The notes: a model not told the origin generated them from the sequence alone. DNA of 64,000 nt from Halovenus sp037080055 (GCF_037080055.1 NZ_JBAOJI010000004.1:124001-188000), one strand, 5' to 3'. Shown: positions 32,079-41,350, counted from the first letter of the stretch. Translations and numbers: made by a program.

Positions 32079-33785
32079 ATGGATATCGCGGTCATCGGAG
32101 TCGGCGGTGCAGGCGGGCGAATTGTCGACCGACTGGCCCGGGAACTGGGAACCGGTGCCGGATCGCCGCTCGAAACCGTCCACGCCATCGATACCGACAC
32201 GGCAAGTCTAGACGCGCTCGGGTCGGTTCCGACCGACGCTCGACACGCGATCGGACAGTTCGAGACCGGCGGCAAGGGGACCGACGGCGACCGCGAGCAG
32301 GCGGCGGAGATCATTGAGGACGAGCGAATGGAGATCCGTCGGGCGGTCGAAGACGGCATCCCGACGACTGTGGACGCAATCGTCGTGGCGGCGGGGCTGG
32401 CAGGTGGCACCGGATCGGCGGTGACGCCGTCACTTGCCGCCGGGCTGGCGAAAGTCTACGAGCAGCCCGTCTATGCCGTCTCGGTTCTCCCTGCGGACGC
32501 AGAAACCGACGAACGGGAACGGTCGAACACCGCAGCGGCGTTGTCCGGGCTCGAAGACAGCGCAACGGCACAGATCGTCTTCGACAACGAGGCGTGGCTG
32601 TGGGGCAGCCGGTCGTTGGAGGGCCACAGCGACCGGATCAACGGAGAACTGACCGGGCGGCTCAGGGAGTTGTTCACACTCGGAGAGGAGAGCGGGGGAG
32701 CAGTCGGCGAACAAGTCGTCGATACCCGAGATCTGATCGGGACGCTCGCGGGTGGGAATCTCGTCTCGGTCGGCTATGCCAGCCGGCCGATTGCCGCGTG
32801 GCGCGGCGCGAGTTCCTCGCTACTCGACGGACTGAAGCGGCGAGTGCTCGGCGACGACACCGACGAGTACGAGCGCGGGCGGGCACTCCAGCGGACGCTC
32901 GGGTGGGCGACCCGCGGGACGATGACCTTCGAATGTCCCCGCGGAGCGGCCACCCACGGGCTGGTCGCCTTCCGCGGCCCACCGGAGTGGCTGCGGGGCG
33001 ACGCCATCTCGAAAGGCCGGGAGTGGTTGGCCGACCGGGCCGGCATCGAACAACTCCGAAGCGGAGACATCCCCTCGGATAGTGCGAGTTCGCTCGATGT
33101 ACTCGTCGTCCTCGCGGGCATCGAACAGGCCCCGCGCATCGAGGCGTTCGGCCGCGACGAGTCCGGCGAACACGAGGACGAAGAGGACAGCACAGACGAA
33201 GAACTCGACCAGAATGACGACGCCGAACCGGTAGCGGGTCCCGAATCAGACGAGACGACAAAGGTGGGTGAGGCCGAGAGCGAGGCCGACGAGACCGAGA
33301 AGAAAGGCGACGCGAGCGAGGACGAACCGGACGACTCAGATGATTCCGACGGCGAGACGGACGACGATGTCGACGATTCCGAAGCGACGGAGAAAGTAGC
33401 CGAGGCTGCGGGAGCGTCGGACGACACGGAGGAGAGCGAACCGGACGACGAGGACGCGAGCAACTGGGGAGTCCCACCGGGCGAGTCAGCCGACGAGGAT
33501 GCTGCGACACCCGTGGAGGAAACTGACGACGAATCGACCGACGAGAACGCCGAGACGGAAGGCAATGCCGACAGCACCGACGAGGCAGACGCCGACATTG
33601 ACGACGAGACAGGCCCTGACACGGACGCGACGGCAGACGCCGACACCGACGACGAGTCAGGTTCCGACACGGACACGACGGCAGACGAACCGCAACCGGG
33701 CGACGATTCGACGCCCTCCTCCGGCGAAAACGCTGATACTGGCGAAAAGAGCGACGAGCAAAACAGCGACGAACCGGAGTATTGA
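32079..33785 (+). CDS. Tubulin/FtsZ superfamily protein (CetZ-like) with long acidic tail
   Basis: A 568-residue protein. Residues 1-360 are a tubulin/FtsZ-type GTPase domain: T1 loop VIGVGGAGGRIVD, T4 loop AGLAGGTGSAVTP (residues 105-117), the FDNEAW segment near residue 168, and a T7-like DTRDLIGTLAGGNLVSVGYAS (215-235) that resembles CetZ more than FtsZ. Residues 361-568 are a low-complexity tail made mainly of Asp, Glu, Ser, Thr and Ala, with one short non-acidic island NWGVPPGES. CetZ proteins control haloarchaeal cell shape. The tail is far longer than in typical CetZ or FtsZ. A TATA-like TTTTTATG lies 25-30 bases before the ATG. Confidence 0.85.
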   Translation: MDIAVIGVGGAGGRIVDRLARELGTGAGSPLETVHAIDTDTASLDALGSVPTDARHAIGQFETGGKGTDGDREQAAEIIEDERMEIRRAVEDGIPTTVDAIVVAAGLAGGTGSAVTPSLAAGLAKVYEQPVYAVSVLPADAETDERERSNTAAALSGLEDSATAQIVFDNEAWLWGSRSLEGHSDRINGELTGRLRELFTLGEESGGAVGEQVVDTRDLIGTLAGGNLVSVGYASRPIAAWRGASSSLLDGLKRRVLGDDTDEYERGRALQRTLGWATRGTMTFECPRGAATHGLVAFRGPPEWLRGDAISKGREWLADRAGIEQLRSGDIPSDSASSLDVLVVLAGIEQAPRIEAFGRDESGEHEDEEDSTDEELDQNDDAEPVAGPESDETTKVGEAESEADETEKKGDASEDEPDDSDDSDGETDDDVDDSEATEKVAEAAGASDDTEESEPDDEDASNWGVPPGESADEDAATPVEETDDESTDENAETEGNADSTDEADADIDDETGPDTDATADADTDDESGSDTDTTADEPQPGDDSTPSSGENADTGEKSDEQNSDEPEY

Positions 33786-33877
33786 GCCATGTTACAACAG
33801 ATCTGGACCAGTATCGAAATCGATAGCCGAACTTATGTAGGGGCAAGCCAAATCGAAAGAAGAACAGGTTGGCACCC

Positions 33878-34795
33878 GTGCTAGACGGACAGGAGTTACA
33901 GCCGGTCGAGGGGTCGATCCGGGACAGCGTTTCGGCGTTACCAGCAGACGATCCGACAATCGTCAGCGTGAGCGACATTCACGGATTCATCCGCGAGGGC
34001 CGGAGTGCACTGCTGACCTTGCGTGATCATCCCGACTACGATCCGATCGTCGAGACGGGACGACTCCGCTCGCTCGATTGGGTCGGCGGCGAGGAGTACG
34101 TCCTGGTCCTCAACGGTGACCTGATCGACCGGGGAGCACACAGCGAGAAAGTCGTGGAGATGGCCGAACGACTGGCAGAACAGGCACCGCCGGGGCACGT
34201 CCGGGTCACCTTCGGCAACCACGAGATGGGAGTGTTGACGCCGGATTTCTTCGACTGGGGCGAGTGGTACTCGACGACCCGGACGGACGAGCAGCGCCGC
34301 GAGTTTACCCGGGCAATCGAAGGCGGTCACGTCGTCGCTGCCTACGAAGGGTACAACGTGACCTACGCACACGCAGGTCGAATCGAACCGTACGAGGCGG
34401 CCGGACTCAACGACGAACTACTCGCCGGGGCACGGTTTCTCGCCGAGGGGATCGGCGGGGCCGACGACCGTGACCGACAGGAACAACTCGTCCTCGACTA
34501 TCCCGCAGTGTACGGCGTCGACGGCGAAACCGGCCGCGGGGCTGGCGCGGGGGTCGCGTGGCTGGATTTCGAGTTCATGCCAGACGACGCTCCGCCACAG
34601 GTCGTCGGCCACACCAGACAGGACAGCCCGATCCGTCGCGGGAACGTGGTCTGTGAGAACGTCATCAGAAACAACCGGCGCAGAGACGGCGGCGAGGCCG
34701 TCATCGTCGAGACGCCGGACCGCATCGTCGCGCTCGGTCGCAACGCTGACGACAGCGTTCAGGAACACGAGTTCTCGCTGCCGGCGACGGAGTGA
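33878..34795 (+). CDS. Calcineurin-like metallophosphatase
   Basis: A 305-residue phosphoesterase with the metal motifs of the family in order: SVSDIHG, LNGDLIDRG, FGNHEMG, a later YAHAGR and VVGHTRQ. These resemble PPP-type serine/threonine or diadenosine tetraphosphate phosphatases; the substrate is unknown. The start is uncertain: GTG 33878 is taken, with TTG 33869 in frame; neither has a Shine-Dalgarno. A TATA-like TTATGT lies near 33835. It abuts the convergent HTH-CBS gene. Confidence 0.85.
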   Translation: MLDGQELQPVEGSIRDSVSALPADDPTIVSVSDIHGFIREGRSALLTLRDHPDYDPIVETGRLRSLDWVGGEEYVLVLNGDLIDRGAHSEKVVEMAERLAEQAPPGHVRVTFGNHEMGVLTPDFFDWGEWYSTTRTDEQRREFTRAIEGGHVVAAYEGYNVTYAHAGRIEPYEAAGLNDELLAGARFLAEGIGGADDRDRQEQLVLDYPAVYGVDGETGRGAGAGVAWLDFEFMPDDAPPQVVGHTRQDSPIRRGNVVCENVIRNNRRRDGGEAVIVETPDRIVALGRNADDSVQEHEFSLPATE

Positions 34796-35359
34796 TCAGG
34801 CTTCGTCGGGATCGGCTTCGGATTTCTTCCGTGCGATATCCGCTTCGGTGATGATTCCGACAATTTCGCTGTTTTCCTTGACGAGGACAGCGTCGTTGTG
34901 ATCGAGGGAACTCTCGATATCGGCGATAGTCATCTCCGGTTCGACGGTCGTGGTCGACTCGTTCATCACGTCGGCGACGGGCAGTTCACCGACGTTCTCG
35001 TCGGACTGCTGGCGGATGCTGGACATACTGATCAGTCCCAACGGCGCGCCGTCCCGGATGACCGGCAGTTGCGAGTAGCCTTTCGTGTCCATCAACTCGG
35101 TCGTCTCCCGGACACTCTCGTCGGGTTCGACGCTGACGACCGGCGAGTGCATGAGCTCTCTGGCGTGCAGCAGGCCGCCCTCGGCCTCCTGCAACGCATT
35201 GACGATCCGACGGAGCGTCGAAAGCCGAGGATCCACGTCACCACCCTCGATCCGGGCGATCAACGGCTGTGACACGTCCGCCCGCTCGGCGAGGTCGCTC
35301 TGGGTCAACCCCAGTTCGTTCCGCCGTTCCCGGAGATCCTCCGGTGTCGGTAAGTCCAT
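34796..35359 (-). CDS. XRE-type HTH regulator with paired CBS domains
   Basis: A 187-residue protein. The N-terminus is a Cro/C1 HTH (RERRNELGLTQSDLAERADVSQPLIARIEGG, residues about 8-40). Two CBS domains follow (MHSPVVSVEPDESVRETTELM and VMNESTTTVEPEMTIADIE), which usually bind adenine nucleotides or SAM. A nucleotide-responsive transcription regulator is inferred. ATG 35359 is the start; the AT-rich GTATTACTT about 25 bases upstream suits a leaderless transcript, which rules out the longer frame that begins inside it. Confidence 0.88.
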   Translation of the reverse strand: MDLPTPEDLRERRNELGLTQSDLAERADVSQPLIARIEGGDVDPRLSTLRRIVNALQEAEGGLLHARELMHSPVVSVEPDESVRETTELMDTKGYSQLPVIRDGAPLGLISMSSIRQQSDENVGELPVADVMNESTTTVEPEMTIADIESSLDHNDAVLVKENSEIVGIITEADIARKKSEADPDEA

Positions 35360-35411
35360 ACCCCACAATAACTTGAAGTAATACAAAAAAGCACCGGGAC
35401 CGTCGGTGTCG

Positions 35412-35774
35412 TTACTCGGCGTCGTCGCGGTCGTCTTCGAACTCTTCGGTCGCGACGATTTTCAGCGGGACGTCCCGAAGCGCTCCCCCGATGTCGCTTT
35501 TCGCGATGCGTTTTGCGTGCTCGACGCTCTCTGCGTTGAACACCTTCATTTCGAGCTGGAGACCCACCAGCGAGGTATCTGCGGCGATAAAGGCGGAGTC
35601 GAAGGGCTCCCCACAGGCCGGACAGTCGGTCAGTCCGACCTCCACTTCGACGTAATCCATGTCCTCTTCGTTGAGGCGTTTCCCGGCTTCGCTCACTGCC
35701 ACACCGATTGCATCATCGACATTATCCACGTCGTGTACCAACCAAGCGGCTTCCAACCAGACACGGTAGTTCAT
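35412..35774 (-). CDS. UPF0212 (DUF555) family protein
   Basis: A 120-residue conserved archaeal protein of unknown function: YRVWLEAAWLVHDVDNVDDAIGVAVSEAGKRLN, a CPACGE motif at residues 51-56, FIAADTSLVGLQLEMKVFNAES and IAKSDIGGALRDVPLKI match the family end to end. The single CxxC could bind metal only as part of an oligomer. It lies 52 bases upstream of the HTH-CBS gene on the same strand. Confidence 0.9.
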   Translation of the reverse strand: MNYRVWLEAAWLVHDVDNVDDAIGVAVSEAGKRLNEEDMDYVEVEVGLTDCPACGEPFDSAFIAADTSLVGLQLEMKVFNAESVEHAKRIAKSDIGGALRDVPLKIVATEEFEDDRDDAE

Positions 35775-35933
35775 ATTCGTACTGTGACGCTGCCCCTACT
35801 CGTCTTTTTTGATTTCCTCCCGCCAGTATCACAGCGCACCGAACTCGAATTATCTCCATAAGTTATGGCCATGTCGCAGCAGTCATTTCTCTCGATTACA
35901 CAACACTCCGGCCGTTCGCAGAATTATGTATTA

Positions 35934-35951
35934 TCGATCATGATAGATCGA
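35934..35951. repeat. Inverted repeat in the gap before the proteasome gene pair
   Basis: TCGATC-ATGATA-GATCGA, perfect 6-base arms, in the AT-richer 265-base gap between UPF0212 and the small membrane gene. It could be a regulator site or chance; it is too far (89 bases) from the next start to be a core promoter. Confidence 0.25.
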
Positions 35952-36001
35952 GAAAACCGCAAGACTGCAGTCGATTCATCCCGTCTTTAGTGGCCCGAAG
36001 G

Positions 36002-36007
36002 TTTATA
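36002..36007 (+). promoter_or_regulatory. TATA element for small membrane gene and psmB
   Basis: TTTATA, placing transcription start near 36031, just before ATG 36040. The psmB gene lies 49 bases after this small gene and may share the promoter. Confidence 0.45.
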
Positions 36008-36039
36008 CGTGTGTCTCCGCCGAGGTGAGAGTGAGGAAG

Positions 36040-36210
36040 ATGGAACGACTCCACCAATTCGCGCTGCTCGTCACGTACCAGCTCACCCTGATGGCCGGCA
36101 TCCTGCTGTTGCCGGTCGCGCTGCTGACCGAACGGTTCGGGATTCGCCTGCCGATCGACCGCGCCGTCACGGGGCTGAAACAGCGCTACGAACAGACGAC
36201 AGCCAACTAA
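36040..36210 (+). CDS. Small membrane protein upstream of psmB
   Basis: A 56-residue protein with one strong hydrophobic segment (ALLVTYQLTLMAGILLLPVALL) and a basic C-terminal part. The function is unknown. A TATA element 33-38 bases upstream and its position 49 bases before the proteasome beta-subunit gene suggest co-transcription. In-frame GTG codons at 36025 and 36031 are less likely starts. Confidence 0.65.
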   Translation: MERLHQFALLVTYQLTLMAGILLLPVALLTERFGIRLPIDRAVTGLKQRYEQTTAN

Positions 36211-36259
36211 CTTTGCGGAACGAATAGTTTCTTACGTCCGTGTCCGGTAGCAGTAGGTA

Positions 36260-36979
36260 ATGGAACACACCGGCGACTCACAGTTTTCGATCGGACAGCA
36301 TACCGACCGATTCGACATCGATCCGACAGAGCCGGAACTGGGTTCGCTGCCCTCCGGTGACCGCGACGAAGAGGCGGTCAACAAGACGGGGACGACGACA
36401 ATTGGCATCGCCACCGACAGCGGTGTCGTCGTCGCGACGGATATGCGAGCGAGTCTCGGCGGTCGCTTCGTCTCGAACAAGAACGTCCAGAAGGTCGAAC
36501 AGATCCACCCGACTGCAGCGCTGACGCTGGTCGGGTCGGTCGGCGGCGCACAATCGTTCATCCGGACGCTCCGGGCAGAGGCAAATCTCTACGAGGCCCG
36601 CCGCGGCAAGCAGATCAGCATGCAGGGGCTGGCGACGCTTGCGGGTAACTTCGCTCGTGGCGGACCCTTCCTCGCGATCAACCCGATCCTCGGCGGCGTC
36701 GACGACGAGGGCAGTCACGTCTACAGCATCGACCCTGCCGGCGGTGTGATGAAAGACGATTACACCGTAACTGGCTCCGGGCTGACCGTCGCTTACGGGA
36801 CACTTGAGGACCGCTACGAGCCGGATCTCTCCATCGACGAAGCGCGGTCGACGGCCGCCGCCGCCATCGAGGCTGCTGCAGAGCGAGACACCGGCTCCGG
36901 CAACGGAATTTACGTCGCCGAAGTGACCGAAGAAGGCGTCGACATCGACGACTACGAACTCGGCGAAATCGAGATCTGA
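36260..36979 (+). CDS. psmB: Proteasome beta subunit
   Basis: Catalytic subunit of the 20S proteasome, 239 residues. A 44-residue acidic propeptide ends in EEAVNKTG, with the nucleophile T45 beginning TTTIGIATDSGVVVATD. The Lys and Asp that support catalysis are in the conserved FVSNKNVQKVEQI and ATDMRAS segments. YSIDPAGGVMKDDYTVTGSG completes the family pattern. Autocatalytic removal of the propeptide is expected. The alpha subunit and PAN are not in this window. Confidence 0.96.
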   Translation: MEHTGDSQFSIGQHTDRFDIDPTEPELGSLPSGDRDEEAVNKTGTTTIGIATDSGVVVATDMRASLGGRFVSNKNVQKVEQIHPTAALTLVGSVGGAQSFIRTLRAEANLYEARRGKQISMQGLATLAGNFARGGPFLAINPILGGVDDEGSHVYSIDPAGGVMKDDYTVTGSGLTVAYGTLEDRYEPDLSIDEARSTAAAAIEAAAERDTGSGNGIYVAEVTEEGVDIDDYELGEIEI

Positions 36980-37033
36980 TTGTCTGACGGTCGGCTGACG
37001 TAGCTTCTTGTAGCTGCAGGAGAAAGGGGACAT

Positions 37034-37309
37034 ATGAACGAGATCACGCTTCGCCTCCCAGAGGAGACAACGGCCGCGTTACGGTCGGAGGCGGACGAAC
37101 GGGGAGTCACAGTCCAAGCGCATCTCCGGGACATTATCGACGCATATCGAGCCGACGACCAGCGACGAGTCGGACGAACCGTCGAGTACGTCCACACCGT
37201 CGGTGGCGGCGAGACGGCCGTCGAGCGCGAGTCGACGGATCGAGCTGAGGAGATTGGCTCCTTCCGGTACGGATCGCGGTCGGTGCTGTCCGAAGCAGAG
37301 TCTGAGTAA
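37034..37309 (+). CDS. Ribbon-helix-helix protein
   Basis: A 91-residue protein whose N-terminus ITLRLPEETTAALRSEADERGVTVQAHLRDIIDAYRA matches CopG/Arc ribbon-helix-helix DNA-binding domains. The C-terminal half is polar and acidic. It could be an autonomous repressor or an antitoxin; no toxin gene is next to it. A T5 run at 37318-37322 after the stop may act as terminator. Confidence 0.75.
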   Translation: MNEITLRLPEETTAALRSEADERGVTVQAHLRDIIDAYRADDQRRVGRTVEYVHTVGGGETAVERESTDRAEEIGSFRYGSRSVLSEAESE

Positions 37310-37349
37310 CCACGTTGTTTTTCACCATGCTGTGAGTTCGGGCAAATAG

Positions 37350-39206
37350 ATGGGACTGGTCGTGCTCGCACAGACAGGGGCCGTTCCGCCGCTCACGGTC
37401 GACATACTGCTCGTGTTCGCTATCGTCGCGGCGGCGCTCGTCCTGTTTATCCTCGAACCGGTCCCGATCGATATCGTGGCCATCGGGGTGCTGGTCAGCC
37501 TGATCGTGCTGGAGCCGTGGACCGGCGTCGATCCCGAGACGGGCGTCAGCGGTTTCGCGAGTTCGGCGACGCTGACCGTGTTGGCGATGTTCGTCATCAG
37601 CGAGGGGATCCGACGGACCGGGCTGATCAACATCGTCGGCAACGAAATCGCCGAACGGTACGGATCGAGCCAGTACAAGCAGTTACTTGCCGTCCTCGGG
37701 CTCTCGGGCGGGACAGCTGGGTTCATCAACAACACCCCGGTCGTCGCGGTGATGATCCCGATGGTAAATACGCTCTCCGAGCGGACCGGAATCTCACCCT
37801 CGAAGCTACTCATTCCAGTCTCGTATACGGCGATGCTCGGCGGCATGTTGACGCTGATCGGCACCTCGACGAACATCCTCGCCTCCGACGTGTCGGCGCG
37901 GCTGATCGACCAGCCGTTCTCGATGTTCGAGTTCACACAACTCGGCGCGCTCGTTCTCGTGACTGGCGTCGTCTACCTCGCGACCGTCGGTCGACTGCTC
38001 ATTCCCGAGCGGATCAAGATGGGCGACGAACTGATCGAGGGATTCGGGATGACGGAGTATCTCACCGAAGTCGTCGTCGCCGAAGACTCACATCTCGTCG
38101 GGAGCACGGTCAACCAGTGTTTTACCGATCTGGACGTCGACGCGGACGTCGTCCAGTTGATCCGCGGTGAACAGGTATTCACCGAACCGCTGGCTCGCAA
38201 GGAGATCCGACCCGGGGATATTCTCGTGCTTCGGACAGACCAGGACAGCCTTCTCACCTTCATCGAGACCGAAGGGCTGGATCTCGCACCGGATGCTCCA
38301 GTCACCGACGAGACCCTCGAAGGGGAGAAGTCGGGAATGGAACCCAGTTCCGAACAGCAACTCGTCGAGATTGTCGTCTCGCCGGGAGCATCGATCCTCG
38401 GCGGCACGCTCGAATCGCTGAGTTTCAGGGATCGGTACGACGCGACGGTGCTGGCGTTGCGCCGCGGCGGCGAGGTGATCCACACGCGGATGGACGAGCG
38501 CAAACTCCGCGGTGGAGATACACTGCTCGTTCAGGCCTCCGAAGCTACTGTCAAACGGCTCGCCAACGACCGCGATTTCATCGTCGCACAGGAACTCACA
38601 CTGCCGGATTTTCGGTACGAGCGCATCCCCGTTGCCCTCGGAATCATCGCGGCGGTCGTCGGACTGGCGGCGCTTGAGATTCTCCCGATTCTGGTCAGTT
38701 CGCTGGGTGGAATCGTCGCGATGGTCGCGACGGGCTGTGTCAAGCCCGAGGAAGTGTACGCCTCCGTCGATTGGAGTGTGATCTTTCTGCTGGCGGGACT
38801 GATTCCCCTCGGCGTCGCGATGGAGCGGACCGGCGCGGCGGAGTGGCTGGCGGCCAGTATCCTCGTCGTCGCGGCCGGCCTCTCGCCAGCGGTCGTACTC
38901 GGAGTGTTCTATCTCTTTACCGCGCTGATCACGAACGTCATCAGCAACAACGCGAGTGTCGTCTTGATGATCCCAGTCGCAGTCGAAGCAGCGACGGAGA
39001 TCGGAGCCGATCCCTTCACGTTCGTCCTCGCAGTGACCTTCGGCGCGTCGACGGCGATGCTCACGCCCATCGGCTACCAGACGAATCTGATGGTCTACGC
39101 CCCCGGCGGCTACAAGTTCACTGACTTCTTCCGGGTCGGCGCGCCACTACAACTGTTGCTGGCGGTCGTGACGACGGCTGGCCTGCTGCTGTTCTGGGGC
39201 GTATAA
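37350..39206 (+). CDS. SLC13/DASS-type permease with two TrkA-C domains
   Basis: A 618-residue transporter. Two blocks of membrane helices flank a cytosolic pair of TrkA-C (RCK_C) domains at about residues 220-410 (AEDSHLVGSTVNQCFTDLDV; SPGASILGGTLESLSFRD). The transport core shows the duplicated motifs FINNTPVVAVMIPMV / TLIGTSTNIL and NVISNNASVVLMIPV / LTPIGYQTNLMVY, the Na+/substrate sites of the SLC13 family. Sulfate, dicarboxylate or another anion are possible substrates; the sequence does not decide. The start is ATG 37350. Confidence 0.9.
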   Translation: MGLVVLAQTGAVPPLTVDILLVFAIVAAALVLFILEPVPIDIVAIGVLVSLIVLEPWTGVDPETGVSGFASSATLTVLAMFVISEGIRRTGLINIVGNEIAERYGSSQYKQLLAVLGLSGGTAGFINNTPVVAVMIPMVNTLSERTGISPSKLLIPVSYTAMLGGMLTLIGTSTNILASDVSARLIDQPFSMFEFTQLGALVLVTGVVYLATVGRLLIPERIKMGDELIEGFGMTEYLTEVVVAEDSHLVGSTVNQCFTDLDVDADVVQLIRGEQVFTEPLARKEIRPGDILVLRTDQDSLLTFIETEGLDLAPDAPVTDETLEGEKSGMEPSSEQQLVEIVVSPGASILGGTLESLSFRDRYDATVLALRRGGEVIHTRMDERKLRGGDTLLVQASEATVKRLANDRDFIVAQELTLPDFRYERIPVALGIIAAVVGLAALEILPILVSSLGGIVAMVATGCVKPEEVYASVDWSVIFLLAGLIPLGVAMERTGAAEWLAASILVVAAGLSPAVVLGVFYLFTALITNVISNNASVVLMIPVAVEAATEIGADPFTFVLAVTFGASTAMLTPIGYQTNLMVYAPGGYKFTDFFRVGAPLQLLLAVVTTAGLLLFWGV

Positions 39207-39216
39207 CGACCCGACG

Positions 39217-39226
39217 GCATAATATG
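39217..39226 (+). promoter_or_regulatory. TATA-like element for the phosphohexomutase gene
   Basis: GCATAATATG, centred 26 bases before ATG 39248. It overlaps the in-frame ATG at 39224, which therefore cannot be the start if this is the promoter. Confidence 0.5.
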
Positions 39227-39247
39227 GCAGGCCCCGGTAACTCGCAT

Positions 39248-40609
39248 ATGGACTTATTTGGGACAGCAGGGATTCGCGGGCCGGTCACGGAGGTGACGCC
39301 AGCGCTCGCGCTGACGGTCGGGCGCGCGGTGGCAGCACGACTCGATCCGACGGACGGACCAGTGGTAATCGCACGCGACGGCCGCGAGACAGGGGCAGCG
39401 CTCGCGAGTGCCGTCGAAGCAGGGGTAACAAGCGGCGGACTCGATGTGAAACGGGCCGGACAGCTACCGACTCCGGCGCTGGCCTTCGCCTCACAGGGCC
39501 GGTACGGGATCATGCTCACGGCCAGCCACAACCCGCCGACAGACAACGGCATCAAACTGTTCGCCGACGGCACCGAGTACGACCGGGCGGCCGAGCAGGA
39601 GATCGAACGCCTCGTCGAGGACGGGCCACCACAGGCCCCGCACGACGAGTGGGGAACCAGCGAGCGGATCGAGCCGCTGGGGACGTATCGTGAGCACGTG
39701 GCGGCCTACGCCGAGAAGTTCGGCACACCGCTCGATGGCTTGCGGATCGCTGTCGACTGCGGGACTGGGATGGCTGGATTGGCAACGCCGCAGATCTTGA
39801 CGGGGCTCGGCGGCGACGTTCGGGCGCTGAACGCCAACGTCGACGGGCAGTTCCCCGCACGGGAGAGCAAGCCGACCGCCGAGACGCTGACCGACCTCCG
39901 TCGATACGTCGCCGACGGGCCGGCAGAGTTGGGCATCGGCCACGACGGCGACGCCGACCGGATCGTCATTCTCGACGGGGACGGCGAGGTGGTCCACGAG
40001 GACACCGTGCTCGCGATTCTGGCCGAGTACTACGTCAGCGCCAGCGACGCCGGCGATCCGGTCGTCGTCACGACACCGAACGCCTCCGGACGGATCGACG
40101 AACGCGTCGAGGCTGTCGGCGGGCGCGTCGAGCGAGTCCGCCTCGGGGCGCTCCACGAAGGGATCGCGAATACGCGCGAGGACGGCACGGAAGAGACGAA
40201 TGTCGTCTTCGCGGCTGAGCCGTGGAAACACGTTCACCCGGACTTCGGCGGCTGGATCGACGCCGTCGCTTCGGCGGCGGTGTTCAGTCGGTTAGTCGCT
40301 GATGAAGGATTGGCCTCGTTACGCGAGCCAGTGAGCGAGCGGCCGTATCGCAAGGTAAGCATCGACTGTCCCGACGAGGACAAATCGGCGGTGATGGACC
40401 GACTCGGAGAGACGCTGCCGGAGGCGTTCCCCGACGCGGCGGTGAACACCGACCACGGTGTCCGATTAGATCTGTCCGCAGGCGCGTGGACGCTCGTCAG
40501 ACCGAGCGGGACGGAGCCGTACATCCGGATCTACGCGGAAAGCGAGAGCGTCGACTCGCTGGTCGGGACGGTACAGAAGCGAGTCGAGAAAGCAGTCGCT
40601 CGCTCGTAG
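39248..40609 (+). CDS. glmM: Phosphomannomutase/phosphoglucosamine mutase family protein
   Basis: Alpha-D-phosphohexomutase, 453 residues. The four family motifs are present: N-terminal FGTAGIRGPV, the phosphoserine loop MLTASHNPPTDNG, the Mg loop GIGHDGDADRIV, and the phosphate-binding VRPSGTEPYIRIYAE. It interconverts 1- and 6-phosphosugars for nucleotide-sugar synthesis; whether the substrate is glucosamine, mannose or glucose phosphate cannot be read from these motifs. The sugar-specificity loop reads FAAEPWKHVHPDF. The start is ATG 39248 (MDLFGTAG). Confidence 0.88.
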   Translation: MDLFGTAGIRGPVTEVTPALALTVGRAVAARLDPTDGPVVIARDGRETGAALASAVEAGVTSGGLDVKRAGQLPTPALAFASQGRYGIMLTASHNPPTDNGIKLFADGTEYDRAAEQEIERLVEDGPPQAPHDEWGTSERIEPLGTYREHVAAYAEKFGTPLDGLRIAVDCGTGMAGLATPQILTGLGGDVRALNANVDGQFPARESKPTAETLTDLRRYVADGPAELGIGHDGDADRIVILDGDGEVVHEDTVLAILAEYYVSASDAGDPVVVTTPNASGRIDERVEAVGGRVERVRLGALHEGIANTREDGTEETNVVFAAEPWKHVHPDFGGWIDAVASAAVFSRLVADEGLASLREPVSERPYRKVSIDCPDEDKSAVMDRLGETLPEAFPDAAVNTDHGVRLDLSAGAWTLVRPSGTEPYIRIYAESESVDSLVGTVQKRVEKAVARS

Positions 40610-40627
40610 TAGCTTGGAGAAGTGGAG

Positions 40628-40700
40628 TGCGCGGACCGGAATTTGAATCCGGGTTAAGGGCTTGGAAGGCCCTTGTCATGCCAGACTAGACCACCCGCGC
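40628..40700 (-). tRNA. tRNA-Gly (anticodon TCC)
   Basis: A 73-base cloverleaf on the minus strand. The acceptor arms GCGCGGG and TCCGCGC pair (one G-T), with discriminator A at 40628. The anticodon stem AGGGC/GCCCT encloses loop CTTCCAA, giving anticodon TCC. The T arm has CCGGG-TTCAAAT-TCCGG. No intron and no encoded CCA. I saw no duplicated 3' end nearby that would mark an integrated element. Confidence 0.95.
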
Positions 40701-40832
40701 TCGCAGTTTGTGTTTGCCCTCCCGCTGTTAAGTTTCTTCCTATTTTTCGCAGTCGGGCGAGTGCTTCTCACACCACCGGAAAATCAGTTGGGGTCGGGGG
40801 TTATTCGTATCCTCGTATAGAGGAAATGAAAC

Positions 40833-41195
40833 ATGAATAGCAGGATAAGAGAAATCGTCCTGAGCCTCGTTGTTGTTACGGCGACGTTCTATGCCCTCTG
40901 GCCGGTTGGAAATCCGTCACTGCAGTGGTGGGCTGTCCTCCCAGCCAGATTCCAAGGTGACGGAGCTCTGCTAGTAATGCTACTCTGTGTCTCTGCTGCT
41001 GTCGGCATCACAGTGCTGAAACTAACGCGGTTCCGACTGACGAACTTCGCTATCGGAGGCTGTGTCGCGTTCGTCCTGCTGATGCTCATCATCAGCGCGA
41101 CGATGTCACCCGATAGCCCGGTCCACTGGATACTCTACGGTGTCATCCTCGTTGGTATCTTGGCGGGTGCCCTCATCGAGCGGAAACTAGGGTGA
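40833..41195 (+). CDS. Hypothetical four-helix membrane protein
   Basis: A 120-residue protein with four hydrophobic segments (about residues 8-24, 45-62, 70-90 and 98-114). It has no recognisable domain. It lies alone beside the tRNA-Gly gene, in the opposite orientation, and an unremarkable gap follows it. Slightly lower third-position GC than neighbours fits an accessory gene. Confidence 0.65.
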   Translation: MNSRIREIVLSLVVVTATFYALWPVGNPSLQWWAVLPARFQGDGALLVMLLCVSAAVGITVLKLTRFRLTNFAIGGCVAFVLLMLIISATMSPDSPVHWILYGVILVGILAGALIERKLG

Positions 41196-41350
41196 GTCTG
41201 GAGAGCGGGTCGACAACTGCGACGCGGTCGATCAAAATTGCTGAGTATCGGTGATTTTCACCACTGTCTGGAGACAGGGCTACCGGTGTTCTTGATCTCG
41301 GTTGATCCAACTGAAAGCATGAGCAGTGAGTTGAATGGAGTGCCGGATTA

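Noticed and set aside
32674..33978. Two long minus-strand frames, one Arg/Pro-rich and one Ser-rich
   Set aside because: Both are complements of the Asp/Glu/Ser codons of the acidic tail of the tubulin-like gene.
40628..40700. tRNA-Gly as an integration site
   Set aside because: No integrase gene and no repeat of the tRNA 3' end within the window.
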